Positions 47,544 to 56,059 of a stretch of 64,000 nucleotides of DNA are shown here, in pieces. The notes beneath the pieces were generated by a model. It searched no databases and was not told where the DNA came from. It worked only from the letters and a program-made list of their open reading frames with translations. The DNA comes from CAZBAF01 sp964490245 (GTDB lineage Bacteria; Patescibacteriota; Saccharimonadia; Saccharimonadales; JACDBH01): assembly GCA_964490245.1 (NCBI GenBank), contig CAZBAF010000003.1:1-64000 (forward strand), given 5' to 3'. Position 1 is the stretch's first letter, and every line of letters begins with the position of its first letter. A program made the translations under genes and the position numbers.

Positions 47544-48227
47544 ATGTTAGCAATCAAAAAAATTAATCCGGTCGCCAGAGCAATCATTGTGATCGGTGCG
47601 GTTATGGCGCTGGTAACCAGCGTGACGTTTGCAGCACTGACCAGCTCGGCAACGCTGTCGGGTAACACGATTGGTACAGCCAGTGCCAACGCTGACCTGT
47701 TGCTATGGAATGGCACCGAATTTGCCGATGCGGCGCCGGGATTCAACTTTACCGGTCTGACGCCGGGCGAGCGATCCGAGAAGTTTAACTTCTATTTCAA
47801 GAACAACGGTAACACCGACCTTGATCTGACGGCCCGTGTAGACGCTGCGCCTGAGTTTAGCGAGGGTATTACAGCGGCTGATGTTGAGCTGAAGTTTACC
47901 GGCAACTGTAAGCATGACAACCGCACAACGGTGACGCTTGCCGATCTGTTGGAAGGACCGGTTGTATTGCCTTGTAACCCGCTTGAGGCTGGTGCCCAGG
48001 GTGTAATAGGCGAAAAGTGGAACAAGGCCAACTATGCCGTCAGCGTCAAGATAGCTGACAGTGTACCGCTGAGCGAAACCGGCCACACGGTTGGGGCGTT
48101 TGACCTGATCTTTGACGGTACGGCTGTAGGCAGCACGCCAGAGGAACCGGAAGAGCCGGAAACACCAGAAGAAGGGCCGGAAGAAACCGAAACTCCGCCC
48201 GCAACTGATCCCGAGGCAGAGGTTTAA
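47544..48227 (+). CDS. TasA/camelysin-like secreted protein
   Basis: 227 residues. Signal peptide (Lys-Lys-Ile-Asn-Pro-Val-Ala-Arg-Ala-Ile-Ile-Val-Ile-Gly) ending in an Ala-Leu-Thr-Ser-Ser-Ala-Thr-Leu-Ser-Gly-Asn-Thr type cleavage region, then a beta-sandwich domain with Gly-Leu-Thr-Pro-Gly-Glu and Phe-Lys-Asn-Asn-Gly-Asn-Thr-Asp-Leu as in TasA/CalY, and an acidic Pro/Glu/Thr tail of 30 residues. TasA-type proteins form surface fibres. The next gene is a SipW-type peptidase. GGGGGAA lies 4 bases before the ATG. Confidence 0.75.
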   Translation: MLAIKKINPVARAIIVIGAVMALVTSVTFAALTSSATLSGNTIGTASANADLLLWNGTEFADAAPGFNFTGLTPGERSEKFNFYFKNNGNTDLDLTARVDAAPEFSEGITAADVELKFTGNCKHDNRTTVTLADLLEGPVVLPCNPLEAGAQGVIGEKWNKANYAVSVKIADSVPLSETGHTVGAFDLIFDGTAVGSTPEEPEEPETPEEGPEETETPPATDPEAEV

Positions 48228-48250
48228 GGATTAGCCAAAGAGGGTAAGGC

Positions 48251-48814
48251 ATGCCTAAATGGCTTCGTACAACCGTACGTATCAGCAGTACCGCGCTGTT
48301 TATCGCAGCAAGCGCGGTACTGCTTGCCTTGTTTTTGCCGGGCAGTTTAAAAATCCTGTCCGTGCAAACGGGCAGTATGGAGCCGGTGCTGTCGCCCGGC
48401 GATCTTATCATTGTGCGCAAGCAGCCGGTCGCCAACTATAGGCCTGGTGATGTTATTACGTTTATAAACCCCGCTGACCGGTCGCAGACCATCACGCACC
48501 GCATTGTCGAGAGAGCTGACGGGCCGTACCGCAGCGTGTTTACGACTAAAGGTGATGCTAACGCGACCGCAGACCGCGCCATCAGCGAAAACCTTATTCT
48601 CGGCAGGCAGGTTGCCAGTGTACCGTTGCTTGGCAGGGTGGTGGATTTTACGCGTACGCTGCCGGGGCTGCTGCTTGTTATTTGGCTGCCGGCACTGTGG
48701 ATCATTGCGGGCGAGACCCGCCGCCTGACGGTCTATTTCCGTCAAAGCAATGTCTACCGCTATGTTCCGGGCCGCGAAATCATCCGCCCGCTTCAACTGC
48801 GGTATGACAAGTAG
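48251..48814 (+). CDS. Signal peptidase I, SipW (ER) type
   Basis: 187 residues with an N-terminal helix (about 9-30), catalytic Ser42 in Gln-Thr-Gly-Ser-Met-Glu-Pro, and His83 in Ile-Thr-His-Arg-Ile-Val in place of the lysine of ordinary bacterial enzymes, the Ser-His dyad of SipW/ER-type peptidases. A second helix is at about 150-170. In Bacillus SipW is dedicated to TasA; the adjacent TasA-like gene suggests the same pairing. Confidence 0.9.
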   Translation: MPKWLRTTVRISSTALFIAASAVLLALFLPGSLKILSVQTGSMEPVLSPGDLIIVRKQPVANYRPGDVITFINPADRSQTITHRIVERADGPYRSVFTTKGDANATADRAISENLILGRQVASVPLLGRVVDFTRTLPGLLLVIWLPALWIIAGETRRLTVYFRQSNVYRYVPGREIIRPLQLRYDK

Positions 48815-48863
48815 CCGCCGCCGGCGGCTTGCCTGGATGGTGGGGGCTGGGTAGACTTGAGGC

Positions 48864-49862
48864 ATGTCCTCGGCTTTGTACGCAGAAGAAGATCCCATCA
48901 AACAATATCTCCAGGCTACTGACCGGCATCCTCTCTTGAGTAGAGAAAAGGTGCAGACTTTGGGCAGGGTGGTTCTCGCGGGCTATTTGCTTAGGAAAAG
49001 CTGGGGTTATGACGATACAACTTCGTTTGAAGAAGTGTACGACCAGAACTTTGGGCAAGCGGCACAGGCGGCCGGGCTGCCGGTTGCGGCAGGCGAGCTA
49101 AGTGAGTCTGAGCAGGCGCAAAAACGTCTGATGGAGGACGCCATAGAAGCAAAGACGGAATTTGTTGTCAGTAATCTGCGGTTGGTGGTTTCTATTGCTA
49201 ACAAGTATAAATCGCCCAGTATGCCGCAACTGGATATTATCCAGGAGGGTAATTTTGGCCTTATGCATGCGGTCGAAAAGTTTGATTATAGAAAAGGTTT
49301 TCAGTTCTCTACCTATGCTACCTGGTGGATCCGCCAAGCTATTATCCGGGCTATAAGCAAGAAGGAAAACCTTATACGTTTGCCGGGTGAGACAGGTGAT
49401 CTTATCCGTCGTGTCCGTAAAACTGAGCAAGCACTCTACGGGGCATTGGGGCGCTCTCCGGACAGGCATGAAATCGCTGGAGAACTGGGTGAGTCGGTGG
49501 ATAAAGTTGAGGAAGTGATGAAAGCGGCAGAAATGCGGGATGAGCGACTTGCCTGGATGGATGCGCCGTTGTCTAATGAGCCGGACCCTGATGTCCTGGG
49601 CGATTTTGTACCGACGGATCCTGATCTGACCGAGGGTCCGGCTTTGCAGCGGGTAGAGGTTGGCAGAATGCTTGAGAAGTTGAGACCGTCCGAGCGGCAA
49701 TTGCTTAGCTTGCGGTATGGTCTGAATGACGGAATATTTCGCACGTATAAAGAGATTGGTGAAATTATGGGCTGCTCAGGCGAGGCTGTCCGGCTAGCCG
49801 AGGCAAAGATACAGAGCAAGCTTAGGGGCGAACCGCCTCCGCGTCGCAAGCGCCGCCGCTAG
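48864..49862 (+). CDS. Second sigma-70 family factor
   Basis: 332 residues. Region 2 is complete (Asp-Ile-Ile-Gln-Glu-Gly-Asn-Phe-Gly-Leu-Met; Phe-Ser-Thr-Tyr-Ala-Thr-Trp-Trp-Ile-Arg-Gln-Ala), region 3 follows, and region 4 ends in a helix-turn-helix (Glu-Ile-Met-Gly-Cys-Ser-Gly-Glu-Ala-Val-Arg-Leu-Ala-Glu) that differs from RpoD's Val-Thr-Arg-Glu-Arg-Ile-Arg-Gln, so its -35 preference should differ. Region 1.1 absent. TAGACT ends 6 bases before the ATG. Likely a group 2 alternative factor. Confidence 0.9.
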   Translation: MSSALYAEEDPIKQYLQATDRHPLLSREKVQTLGRVVLAGYLLRKSWGYDDTTSFEEVYDQNFGQAAQAAGLPVAAGELSESEQAQKRLMEDAIEAKTEFVVSNLRLVVSIANKYKSPSMPQLDIIQEGNFGLMHAVEKFDYRKGFQFSTYATWWIRQAIIRAISKKENLIRLPGETGDLIRRVRKTEQALYGALGRSPDRHEIAGELGESVDKVEEVMKAAEMRDERLAWMDAPLSNEPDPDVLGDFVPTDPDLTEGPALQRVEVGRMLEKLRPSERQLLSLRYGLNDGIFRTYKEIGEIMGCSGEAVRLAEAKIQSKLRGEPPPRRKRRR

Positions 49863-49913
49863 GCACGCAGCCGCCCCTGGTAGGCTAATAGGGGAACGGA
49901 GTATACTGTATTC

Positions 49914-52586
49914 ATGACAAAAGAGGTGCCTGGCGAAAAACGCAAGAAACTGGCGGTAATTGACGGCAAGAGCGTGTTTTACCGCGGTTACTACGCCATG
50001 CCTAATCTGAGCACTAAAGATGGCACGCCCACCGGCGGTGTCTACGGCTTTGCGGCCATGAGCCTGGAGCTGATAAAAAAGTTTGATCCGGATTATGTGG
50101 CGGTGGCCTGGGACAAGCCCAAGACCAACATTCGCGGCCGGCTCAAGATTTATCCAGAGTACAAGGCCGGCCGCAAGCCGGCACCGCCGGATTTTTATGC
50201 GCAAATACCGATTCTGCACGACATGTTAAAGGCTTTTGGTTGGCCGCTGTACGAACTGGATGACTATGAGGCGGACGACATCATGCATACGCTGGCGCGC
50301 AAAGCCGATGACGCCGGACTGGACACGCTGTTGATCACCTCAGATCTGGACAGCCTGCAGAGCGTTGGCCCGCACGTGCATGTCTATGTGCTTAAAAAAG
50401 GCTTCAGCAATATCGAAAAGTTCGACATTGAGCACTTTGAAGAAAAGCACGGTATCGAGGTTGAGCAATTTTTGGATCTAAAGTCGCTCAAAGGTGACAG
50501 CTCTGACAATCTGCCGGGCGTGCCGGGTGTGGGCGAAAAAACAGCAGTGCAGCTGCTGCAGCAGTTCAAGACCCTGGACGGTATCTATGATAACCTAGCC
50601 CTTATAAAAGATTCGGTGCGTAAAAAGCTGGAGGCCGGCCGCGAACTGGCGTACCTAAGTAAAGAGGTTGCCACGCTGCTGGATGACGCGCCGGTGCCGC
50701 TGGATTTGCAGGCTATGGACACGCGCGATCTGGATGTGCGGGCGCTTAAGGTGCTGCTGACCAGTCTGGAGTTCCGCAGTCTGCTGCGCCAGCTGCCCGA
50801 GTACATGCAGGTGATCGATGGCGACGGCACGGCAGAACTGCCAGGCTTGGCGGTAGCGGCAGGTGACATCAAGCCACTCAAAACAGTAGTGGTCGATACG
50901 GATACCAAGCTTAAAGATATAAAAATCAGCAGCGAGATGGTCATACACAGTCTGGCCGCCAAGCCGCATGGCCGCCAGCCGCAACTGCTGATTCTGGCCG
51001 ACAAAAAAACGGCATATGTTCTGGAGATCACTAAACTTTCCAAAAAATCTCTCCGATCTGTTCTATCTGACTTATCGTCTGGCAAGGTCGTTGGCTATGA
51101 TATCAAGTCCGCTCTTAAGGTACTGCTGGATCTGGGGGCCGGGAACCTGCCGCGTGTTTCGCACGATGTGCTGGTCGGGGCATTTTTAATCAATGCCATC
51201 CGGCGCGAGCATTCTCTGGGCGAGCTGGCTTTTACTGATCTGGGTTATGAGGGTTCGGGCCTGGACGATCTGTCGCCGGAAGAGCTGATCAGCCGGGCGG
51301 GTGAACTGGCGGCAATCATTTGGGCGCTGCAGAACTTTCAGGCCGAGAGCATGAGCGAGCTGACCAAGCTGATCCAGCTGTCCGAGCAGGTTGAGTGGCC
51401 GGTGATTCCGGTTCTGGCCCGAATGGAGTACGAGGGTATCGGGCTGGATGTGCAGTATCTGGCACGCATGAGCGACGAGCTGGCTGATAAAATCAGCGAC
51501 ATTGAACAAACCATTTACGGACACGCCGATCAGGAGTTCAATATTAGCAGCCCGTCGCAGCTGTCGGATATTCTGTTTAACAAGCTGAATCTGCCAACCG
51601 AGGTCACTAAAAAGGGCAAAGCCGGGCATTATTCGACCGCGGTGGATGTTTTGAATAAACTAAGTGATCTGCACCCGATTATCGGCTGCATCGAACAATA
51701 CCGTGAATACACAAAATTAAAGAGCACCTATGTTGATGCGCTGCCGAAGCTGGTAGATGACCAGGGCAGGGTGCATACAACCTTTAACCTGACCACGGCT
51801 GCCACCGGCCGCCTGAGCTCTATCGATCCTAATCTGCAGAATATTCCGGTCCGTACTGACTTGGGCAAAAAGATTCGCACGGCTTTTGTGGCGCGCCCGG
51901 GACATGTGTTTATTGGCGCTGACTATAGCCAGTTCGAGCTGAGGCTGGCGGCGGCGCTTAGCGGTGACGAGGATATGATTAAAGCCTTTAATGAAGACCA
52001 GGATATTCATGTGTTGACGGCCGCGGCGGTTATGAATATCCAGCCCCAGGATGTGACCAAGGACATGCGTTATCGGGCCAAAGCAGTGAATTTTGGTATT
52101 TTGTACGGTCAGGGGCCTCACGGACTGGCAGCAGGCACGGGTATGTCCTTTGCCGAGGCGCGTGATTTTATTGCCAAGTACTTTATGATCCGGCCAAAGC
52201 TTAAGGAATATATCGAGTCTTTACGCGAAATGGCGCTAAAGAAGGGCTATGTCGAAACCGTTATGGGCCGGCGCCGGCCGCCGCCGGATGTAAAAAGCAG
52301 CAATTTTATGGTGCGCGAGGGTGCCTATCGCCAGGCAGTGAACATGCCGATTCAGGGAAGTGCAGCGGATCTGACCAAGCTGGCGATGGTGCGTGTGCAG
52401 GAGCAGCTGCCGGCATCGGCGCATATGCTGCTGCAGATCCATGACAGTATTCTGGTGGAGTGTGCCGAGAAAGACGCCGAGGCGGTGGGCAAGATGATGA
52501 AAGAAGTTATGGAGGCCGTTTACCCGGACTTGGGCGTCAAGTTGAAGGTAGACGTAGAAACCGGCCAAAACTGGGGTGAACTCTAG
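49914..52586 (+). CDS. polA: DNA polymerase I
   Basis: Repair and Okazaki-fragment polymerase. 890 residues: 5' nuclease domain (1-290, Asp-Tyr-Glu-Ala-Asp-Asp-Ile), an exonuclease-like middle domain (about 310-480) and the polymerase (about 500-890) with motif A Asp-Tyr-Ser-Gln-Phe-Glu-Leu-Arg (near 670), motif B Lys-Ala-Val-Asn-Phe-Gly-Ile-Leu-Tyr-Gly (near 723) and motif C His-Asp-Ser-Ile-Leu-Val-Glu (near 842). The DEDD residues of the 3'-5' exonuclease are not kept, so no proofreading is expected. TATACT (49902-49907) ends 6 bases before the ATG. Confidence 0.97.
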   Translation: MTKEVPGEKRKKLAVIDGKSVFYRGYYAMPNLSTKDGTPTGGVYGFAAMSLELIKKFDPDYVAVAWDKPKTNIRGRLKIYPEYKAGRKPAPPDFYAQIPILHDMLKAFGWPLYELDDYEADDIMHTLARKADDAGLDTLLITSDLDSLQSVGPHVHVYVLKKGFSNIEKFDIEHFEEKHGIEVEQFLDLKSLKGDSSDNLPGVPGVGEKTAVQLLQQFKTLDGIYDNLALIKDSVRKKLEAGRELAYLSKEVATLLDDAPVPLDLQAMDTRDLDVRALKVLLTSLEFRSLLRQLPEYMQVIDGDGTAELPGLAVAAGDIKPLKTVVVDTDTKLKDIKISSEMVIHSLAAKPHGRQPQLLILADKKTAYVLEITKLSKKSLRSVLSDLSSGKVVGYDIKSALKVLLDLGAGNLPRVSHDVLVGAFLINAIRREHSLGELAFTDLGYEGSGLDDLSPEELISRAGELAAIIWALQNFQAESMSELTKLIQLSEQVEWPVIPVLARMEYEGIGLDVQYLARMSDELADKISDIEQTIYGHADQEFNISSPSQLSDILFNKLNLPTEVTKKGKAGHYSTAVDVLNKLSDLHPIIGCIEQYREYTKLKSTYVDALPKLVDDQGRVHTTFNLTTAATGRLSSIDPNLQNIPVRTDLGKKIRTAFVARPGHVFIGADYSQFELRLAAALSGDEDMIKAFNEDQDIHVLTAAAVMNIQPQDVTKDMRYRAKAVNFGILYGQGPHGLAAGTGMSFAEARDFIAKYFMIRPKLKEYIESLREMALKKGYVETVMGRRRPPPDVKSSNFMVREGAYRQAVNMPIQGSAADLTKLAMVRVQEQLPASAHMLLQIHDSILVECAEKDAEAVGKMMKEVMEAVYPDLGVKLKVDVETGQNWGEL

Positions 52587-52644
52587 GCGGTAACGCAAAA
52601 GCCTGGCGGCTTTATCCGGGTTCGGGTGTATGCTACCTAGTAGG

Positions 52645-54003
52645 ATGAGCAGGCAACAGAAACTCATTATCATAGTCAGTATCCTTGCTTCATTCATAAC
52701 GTTCCTGGACGGCTCGATTGTGAATGTGGCTTTGCCGGCGATAAAACGTGACTTGGGCGGCGGGCTTGCAGTGCAGCAATGGGTCGTCAATGCGTATTTG
52801 CTAACGCTTGGTTCGTTTATTTTGCTGGCGGGCTCTTTGTCTGATCTGTTTGGACGCAAAAAGATTCTGGCCGGTGGTCTTGTTGGGTTCGCAGTAGCTT
52901 CTGTGCTGTGTGCGGTTGCACCTTCCGGGTTGTTTTTAGTTTTATCGCGGGCGGCACAAGGTATAGCCGGGGCTATGATTGTGCCCAGCTCGCTTGCCCT
53001 GATTATGTCCAACTTTACAGGACCCGAAAAAGGCAGGGCGATTGGTATATGGACAGGTTGGACGGGCATATCATTTATCGTTGGGCCCGTACTGGGCGGT
53101 CTACTGGTGGATATGGGCTCGTGGCGGTGGGTGTTTGCCATAAACATTCTGCCAATATGTATCACACTTGGTCTGCTGACGATGTTGAAGAAGGACAAAG
53201 CTCCAGGCGGGCAGCCTAAAATTGATTGGCGGGGCGCATTGTTGGGGGTTGTGGCGTTAGGTGGTCCGGTCTATGCGCTTATCGAGCAGCCGCGCTATGG
53301 CTGGGGCAGTCCACTGGTTTACGTGCCGTTTTTGTTTGGTATATTGGCAGGCGTGCTTTTTGTATGGCACGAACGCCGTACATCTGCGCCCATGTTGCCC
53401 CTTAAGCTATTCAGGAACAAAAACTTCAGTGTGGGCAATCTGGCAACTGTTGCAATTTACGCCGGTTTATCAATTGCGACTTTTTTGGTTGTAATTTTCG
53501 TGCAGCAGGTGAGCGGTTATGGTGCGCTGAAGGCAGGCTTTACGCTCATCCCAATCACGCTGTTGATGTTCTTTTTGTCAGGGCAATTCGGGCGGCTGGC
53601 GGGTACGCACGGCCCGCGGCTGTTCATGGCCATCGGCCCGCTTATCGGGAGCATTGGTTTTTTGTTAATGCTGCGTGTTACCGAACAGCTCAATTACTGG
53701 ACGCAGTTGTTCCCGGCCGTTGTTGTTTTTGGGCTGGGACTTTCTATGACGGTCGCGCCATTGACCACTGCAATTCTCGGTTCGATTGAAACTGATTTGT
53801 CGGGTATTGCATCGGCCGTCAATAATGCGATTGCTCGTGTTGCGGGGCTTGTCGCGATTGCATTAATCGGGCTAGTGACAGGACCCGTGCTGGATGTGGA
53901 CGGGTTTCGTCGTGGTGTGCTGGTGATTGCTTTTTTACTTATTGCAGGCGGGGTTATTTCGGCACTTGGCATTCAGAACAAGGCTGTTTCAGCAAGAAAA
54001 TGA
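52645..54003 (+). CDS. MFS drug-efflux transporter (DHA2/EmrB type)
   Basis: 452 residues with about 14 hydrophobic helices. Markers: Asp-Gly-Ser-Ile-Val-Asn-Val-Ala-Leu-Pro in helix 1, Gly-Ser-Leu-Ser-Asp-Leu-Phe-Gly-Arg-Lys (motif A) and Gly-Pro-Val-Leu-Gly-Gly (motif C), as in QacA/EmrB proton-driven exporters. Start 52645 (Met-Ser-Arg-Gln-Gln-Lys) is preferred over 52630. Substrate unknown. Confidence 0.92.
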   Translation: MSRQQKLIIIVSILASFITFLDGSIVNVALPAIKRDLGGGLAVQQWVVNAYLLTLGSFILLAGSLSDLFGRKKILAGGLVGFAVASVLCAVAPSGLFLVLSRAAQGIAGAMIVPSSLALIMSNFTGPEKGRAIGIWTGWTGISFIVGPVLGGLLVDMGSWRWVFAINILPICITLGLLTMLKKDKAPGGQPKIDWRGALLGVVALGGPVYALIEQPRYGWGSPLVYVPFLFGILAGVLFVWHERRTSAPMLPLKLFRNKNFSVGNLATVAIYAGLSIATFLVVIFVQQVSGYGALKAGFTLIPITLLMFFLSGQFGRLAGTHGPRLFMAIGPLIGSIGFLLMLRVTEQLNYWTQLFPAVVVFGLGLSMTVAPLTTAILGSIETDLSGIASAVNNAIARVAGLVAIALIGLVTGPVLDVDGFRRGVLVIAFLLIAGGVISALGIQNKAVSARK

Positions 54004-54016
54004 TATTGTTAAGGGT

Positions 54017-54466
54017 ATGAGTGAGGCTGATACACGGTCAAAAGATTTATATTTTGTCGCTGTGAAGCTGTTTTTGCGGGATGACAAGAGGCTTTTGATC
54101 ACGCACGATATCTTTGGTTCGTGGGACTTGCCGGGCGGTAGGATAAAAAAGGATGAATTTGACTCACCGCTTGAATCAGTTATTGAGCGCAAGATGGGCG
54201 AAGAGCTAGGCAAAGAGGTGCGGTACGAGCTTGGGCAGCCTCAGGTCTTCTTTCGCGTAGAGCGGCTCGAGCATAATACTCAGAAAATGGTTCGTATCTT
54301 TGCGATCGGCTATGCTGCGACATACTTGGGTGGCGAGATACGCTTAGGCGACCATCATGACCGGATGGAGTGGGTGGATGTAGACTCCTTCAAACCGGAA
54401 GATTACTTTACCGGCGGATGGCTAGCGGGCGTGCAGGAGTATCTTAACCAGCAAGGGAGGGGCTAA
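54017..54466 (+). CDS. Nudix hydrolase
   Basis: 149 residues. Nudix box: Gly-Gly-Arg-Ile-Lys-Lys-Asp-Glu...Glu-Ser-Val-Ile-Glu-Arg-Lys-Met-Gly-Glu-Glu-Leu-Gly, slightly degenerate (Glu-Arg-Lys for Arg-Glu). Cleaves nucleoside diphosphate derivatives. Start at 54017 with TATTGT ending 7 bases upstream. Four genes in a row (to 56009) clean damaged or unwanted nucleotides. Confidence 0.85.
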   Translation: MSEADTRSKDLYFVAVKLFLRDDKRLLITHDIFGSWDLPGGRIKKDEFDSPLESVIERKMGEELGKEVRYELGQPQVFFRVERLEHNTQKMVRIFAIGYAATYLGGEIRLGDHHDRMEWVDVDSFKPEDYFTGGWLAGVQEYLNQQGRG

Positions 54467-54470
54467 AAAC

Positions 54471-54899
54471 ATGGCAACACAACTGTTTCATGTGGGCATA
54501 AAGGCGCTTTGCCGGGATGGCCAGGGCAGGTATCTTGTGCTGCAGGTTAATCCTGAAAAACTCCGCGGTAAACAACCTGCCTATTGGGATATACCGGGCG
54601 GCCGAATTGAAGAAGACGACACGGTTGAGGCGACGCTTGCCCGCGAGCTGGAGGAGGAGCTAGGTATCGCGCTTGAAACTATGCCGAAATTCTTTACCGG
54701 TGTCGTAGCAAATATTAAGATTCCTACAGATGTGGGCGAGGTTGGACTTGTACTCATGATTTATCTTGTCGATTTTCCTGTTGATGCAGCGATAAAGCTC
54801 AGTGACGAGCATACTGCTTATGAATGGGTAGATGCTGCGGCTGCCGCAGACAGATTACGTTACAAATATCCCCAAGAATTCACAGACAAGATAAAATGA
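54471..54899 (+). CDS. Nudix hydrolase
   Basis: 142 residues with a complete Nudix box Gly-Gly-Arg-Ile-Glu-Glu-Asp-Asp-Thr-Val-Glu...Arg-Glu-Leu-Glu-Glu-Glu-Leu-Gly. Begins 4 bases after the previous stop; its stop overlaps the RdgB start (ATGA). Related to but clearly diverged from the upstream Nudix gene. Confidence 0.88.
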   Translation: MATQLFHVGIKALCRDGQGRYLVLQVNPEKLRGKQPAYWDIPGGRIEEDDTVEATLARELEEELGIALETMPKFFTGVVANIKIPTDVGEVGLVLMIYLVDFPVDAAIKLSDEHTAYEWVDAAAAADRLRYKYPQEFTDKIK

Positions 54900-55438
54900 C
54901 CGATCCAGTTTTTGTAACCGGCAATATGGACAAGGTGCGCTGGGTTGAGAAGTTTTTGGGGCGCAAACTAGAGCATCATAAGCTGGATTTGGATGAAATC
55001 CAGGACTTGGACCCAGCCCGCGTATTGGAACACAAAGCCCGTGAAGCTTTTCGGATTCTGCAAAAACCCGTGCTGGTAGAAGATACCTGTATGTGGTTTA
55101 TAGTACTCGGACGATTGCCCGGTACGTTTATCAAGTTCTTTCTACAGGAGATTGGCAATGAAGGCATGTGTCGCCTGCTCGATGGTTATAATGATCGTTC
55201 GGCCAAAGCGTGTGTAACTTTCGGTTATTTTGACGGCAGCGACTTTCGATCCTTTCAGGGGTTACTAGAGGGTTATATCAGCGATATGCCCCGTGGCGCA
55301 CGGGGGCATGGATGGGATCCGATTTTTGTACCCTTCGGGCAGGGCAAGACCTTTGGTGAGATGACTGAAGTAGAGTACACAAGCTATTCTGCACGTAAAA
55401 AAGCCGCACAAAAACTCGCGGAGTTCCTGAATGGGTGA
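54896..55438 (+). CDS. rdgB: Non-canonical purine NTP pyrophosphatase (RdgB/Ham1)
   Basis: Hydrolyses ITP/XTP to keep deaminated purines out of DNA and RNA. 180 residues: Val-Thr-Gly-Asn-Met-Asp-Lys (nucleotide loop; usually Thr-x-Asn-x-x-Lys), Val-Glu-Asp-Thr-Cys-Met (catalytic acid; usually Glu-Asp-Ser/Thr-Gly), Gly-His-Gly-Trp-Asp-Pro-Ile-Phe and Tyr-Ser-Ala-Arg-Lys. The departures suggest altered specificity. The HAD gene starts 8 bases inside its end. Confidence 0.88.
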   Translation: MTDPVFVTGNMDKVRWVEKFLGRKLEHHKLDLDEIQDLDPARVLEHKAREAFRILQKPVLVEDTCMWFIVLGRLPGTFIKFFLQEIGNEGMCRLLDGYNDRSAKACVTFGYFDGSDFRSFQGLLEGYISDMPRGARGHGWDPIFVPFGQGKTFGEMTEVEYTSYSARKKAAQKLAEFLNG

Positions 55439-56009
55439 CCACAGTGCTATCAAGGCAATAATTTTTGACTGTTTTGGGGTGGTGATAACAGATGGATTTA
55501 ATGATACCTATCGGCGGATGGGCGGGGATCCGGAGCGAGACAGGGCGTTTATCCGCGATACATTGCACAAAAGCGATAGCGGTCAAATACCCACCTCGCT
55601 ACCCGTTATTGCAAAACGGCTTGGGCTTACAGAAAAAGCCTGGCATAAAGCTTTGAATAATGGCAGGGTCATTAACTTTGAGTTGCTTGACTACGTGGGC
55701 GAACTTCGCAAAAAGTACAAAACAGCCATGCTTTCAAACATCGGTTCGGCTGGGGTAAGACGGTTTTTCCCGGACGGTCTGCTTGAGCAGTATTTTGATC
55801 CAATTATTGAGTCGGGTGTCATCGGCTATGCCAAGCCAGAGCCCAGCGCTTACCAAATCACAGCCGACCGTTTGGGCGTGCGGCTGGATGAATGTATATT
55901 TATCGATGACAGCCAGGATTATATCGACGGGGCAACGGCAGTCGGGATGACAGCGATTTTGTACGAAAGTGTCGAGCAGCTCAAAAAAGAGCTCGCAGCC
56001 GTACTGTAA
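55431..56009 (+). CDS. HAD-family hydrolase (subfamily IA)
   Basis: 192 residues. Motif I Ile-Ile-Phe-Asp-Cys-Phe-Gly-Val-Val, motif II Met-Leu-Ser-Asn-Ile-Gly, motif III Lys in Ala-Lys-Pro-Glu-Pro, motif IV Phe-Ile-Asp-Asp-Ser. The second Asp of motif I is Phe, as in some dehalogenase-like or non-phosphatase HADs. Overlaps rdgB by 8 bases. Similar to the HAD part of the 3703 fusion and to 57763. Confidence 0.88.
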   Translation: MGDHSAIKAIIFDCFGVVITDGFNDTYRRMGGDPERDRAFIRDTLHKSDSGQIPTSLPVIAKRLGLTEKAWHKALNNGRVINFELLDYVGELRKKYKTAMLSNIGSAGVRRFFPDGLLEQYFDPIIESGVIGYAKPEPSAYQITADRLGVRLDECIFIDDSQDYIDGATAVGMTAILYESVEQLKKELAAVL

Positions 56010-56059
56010 TTTTATCGATTAGGCGTACAGGGCAGAGCCCTGGTGTATACTGGCCTCAT

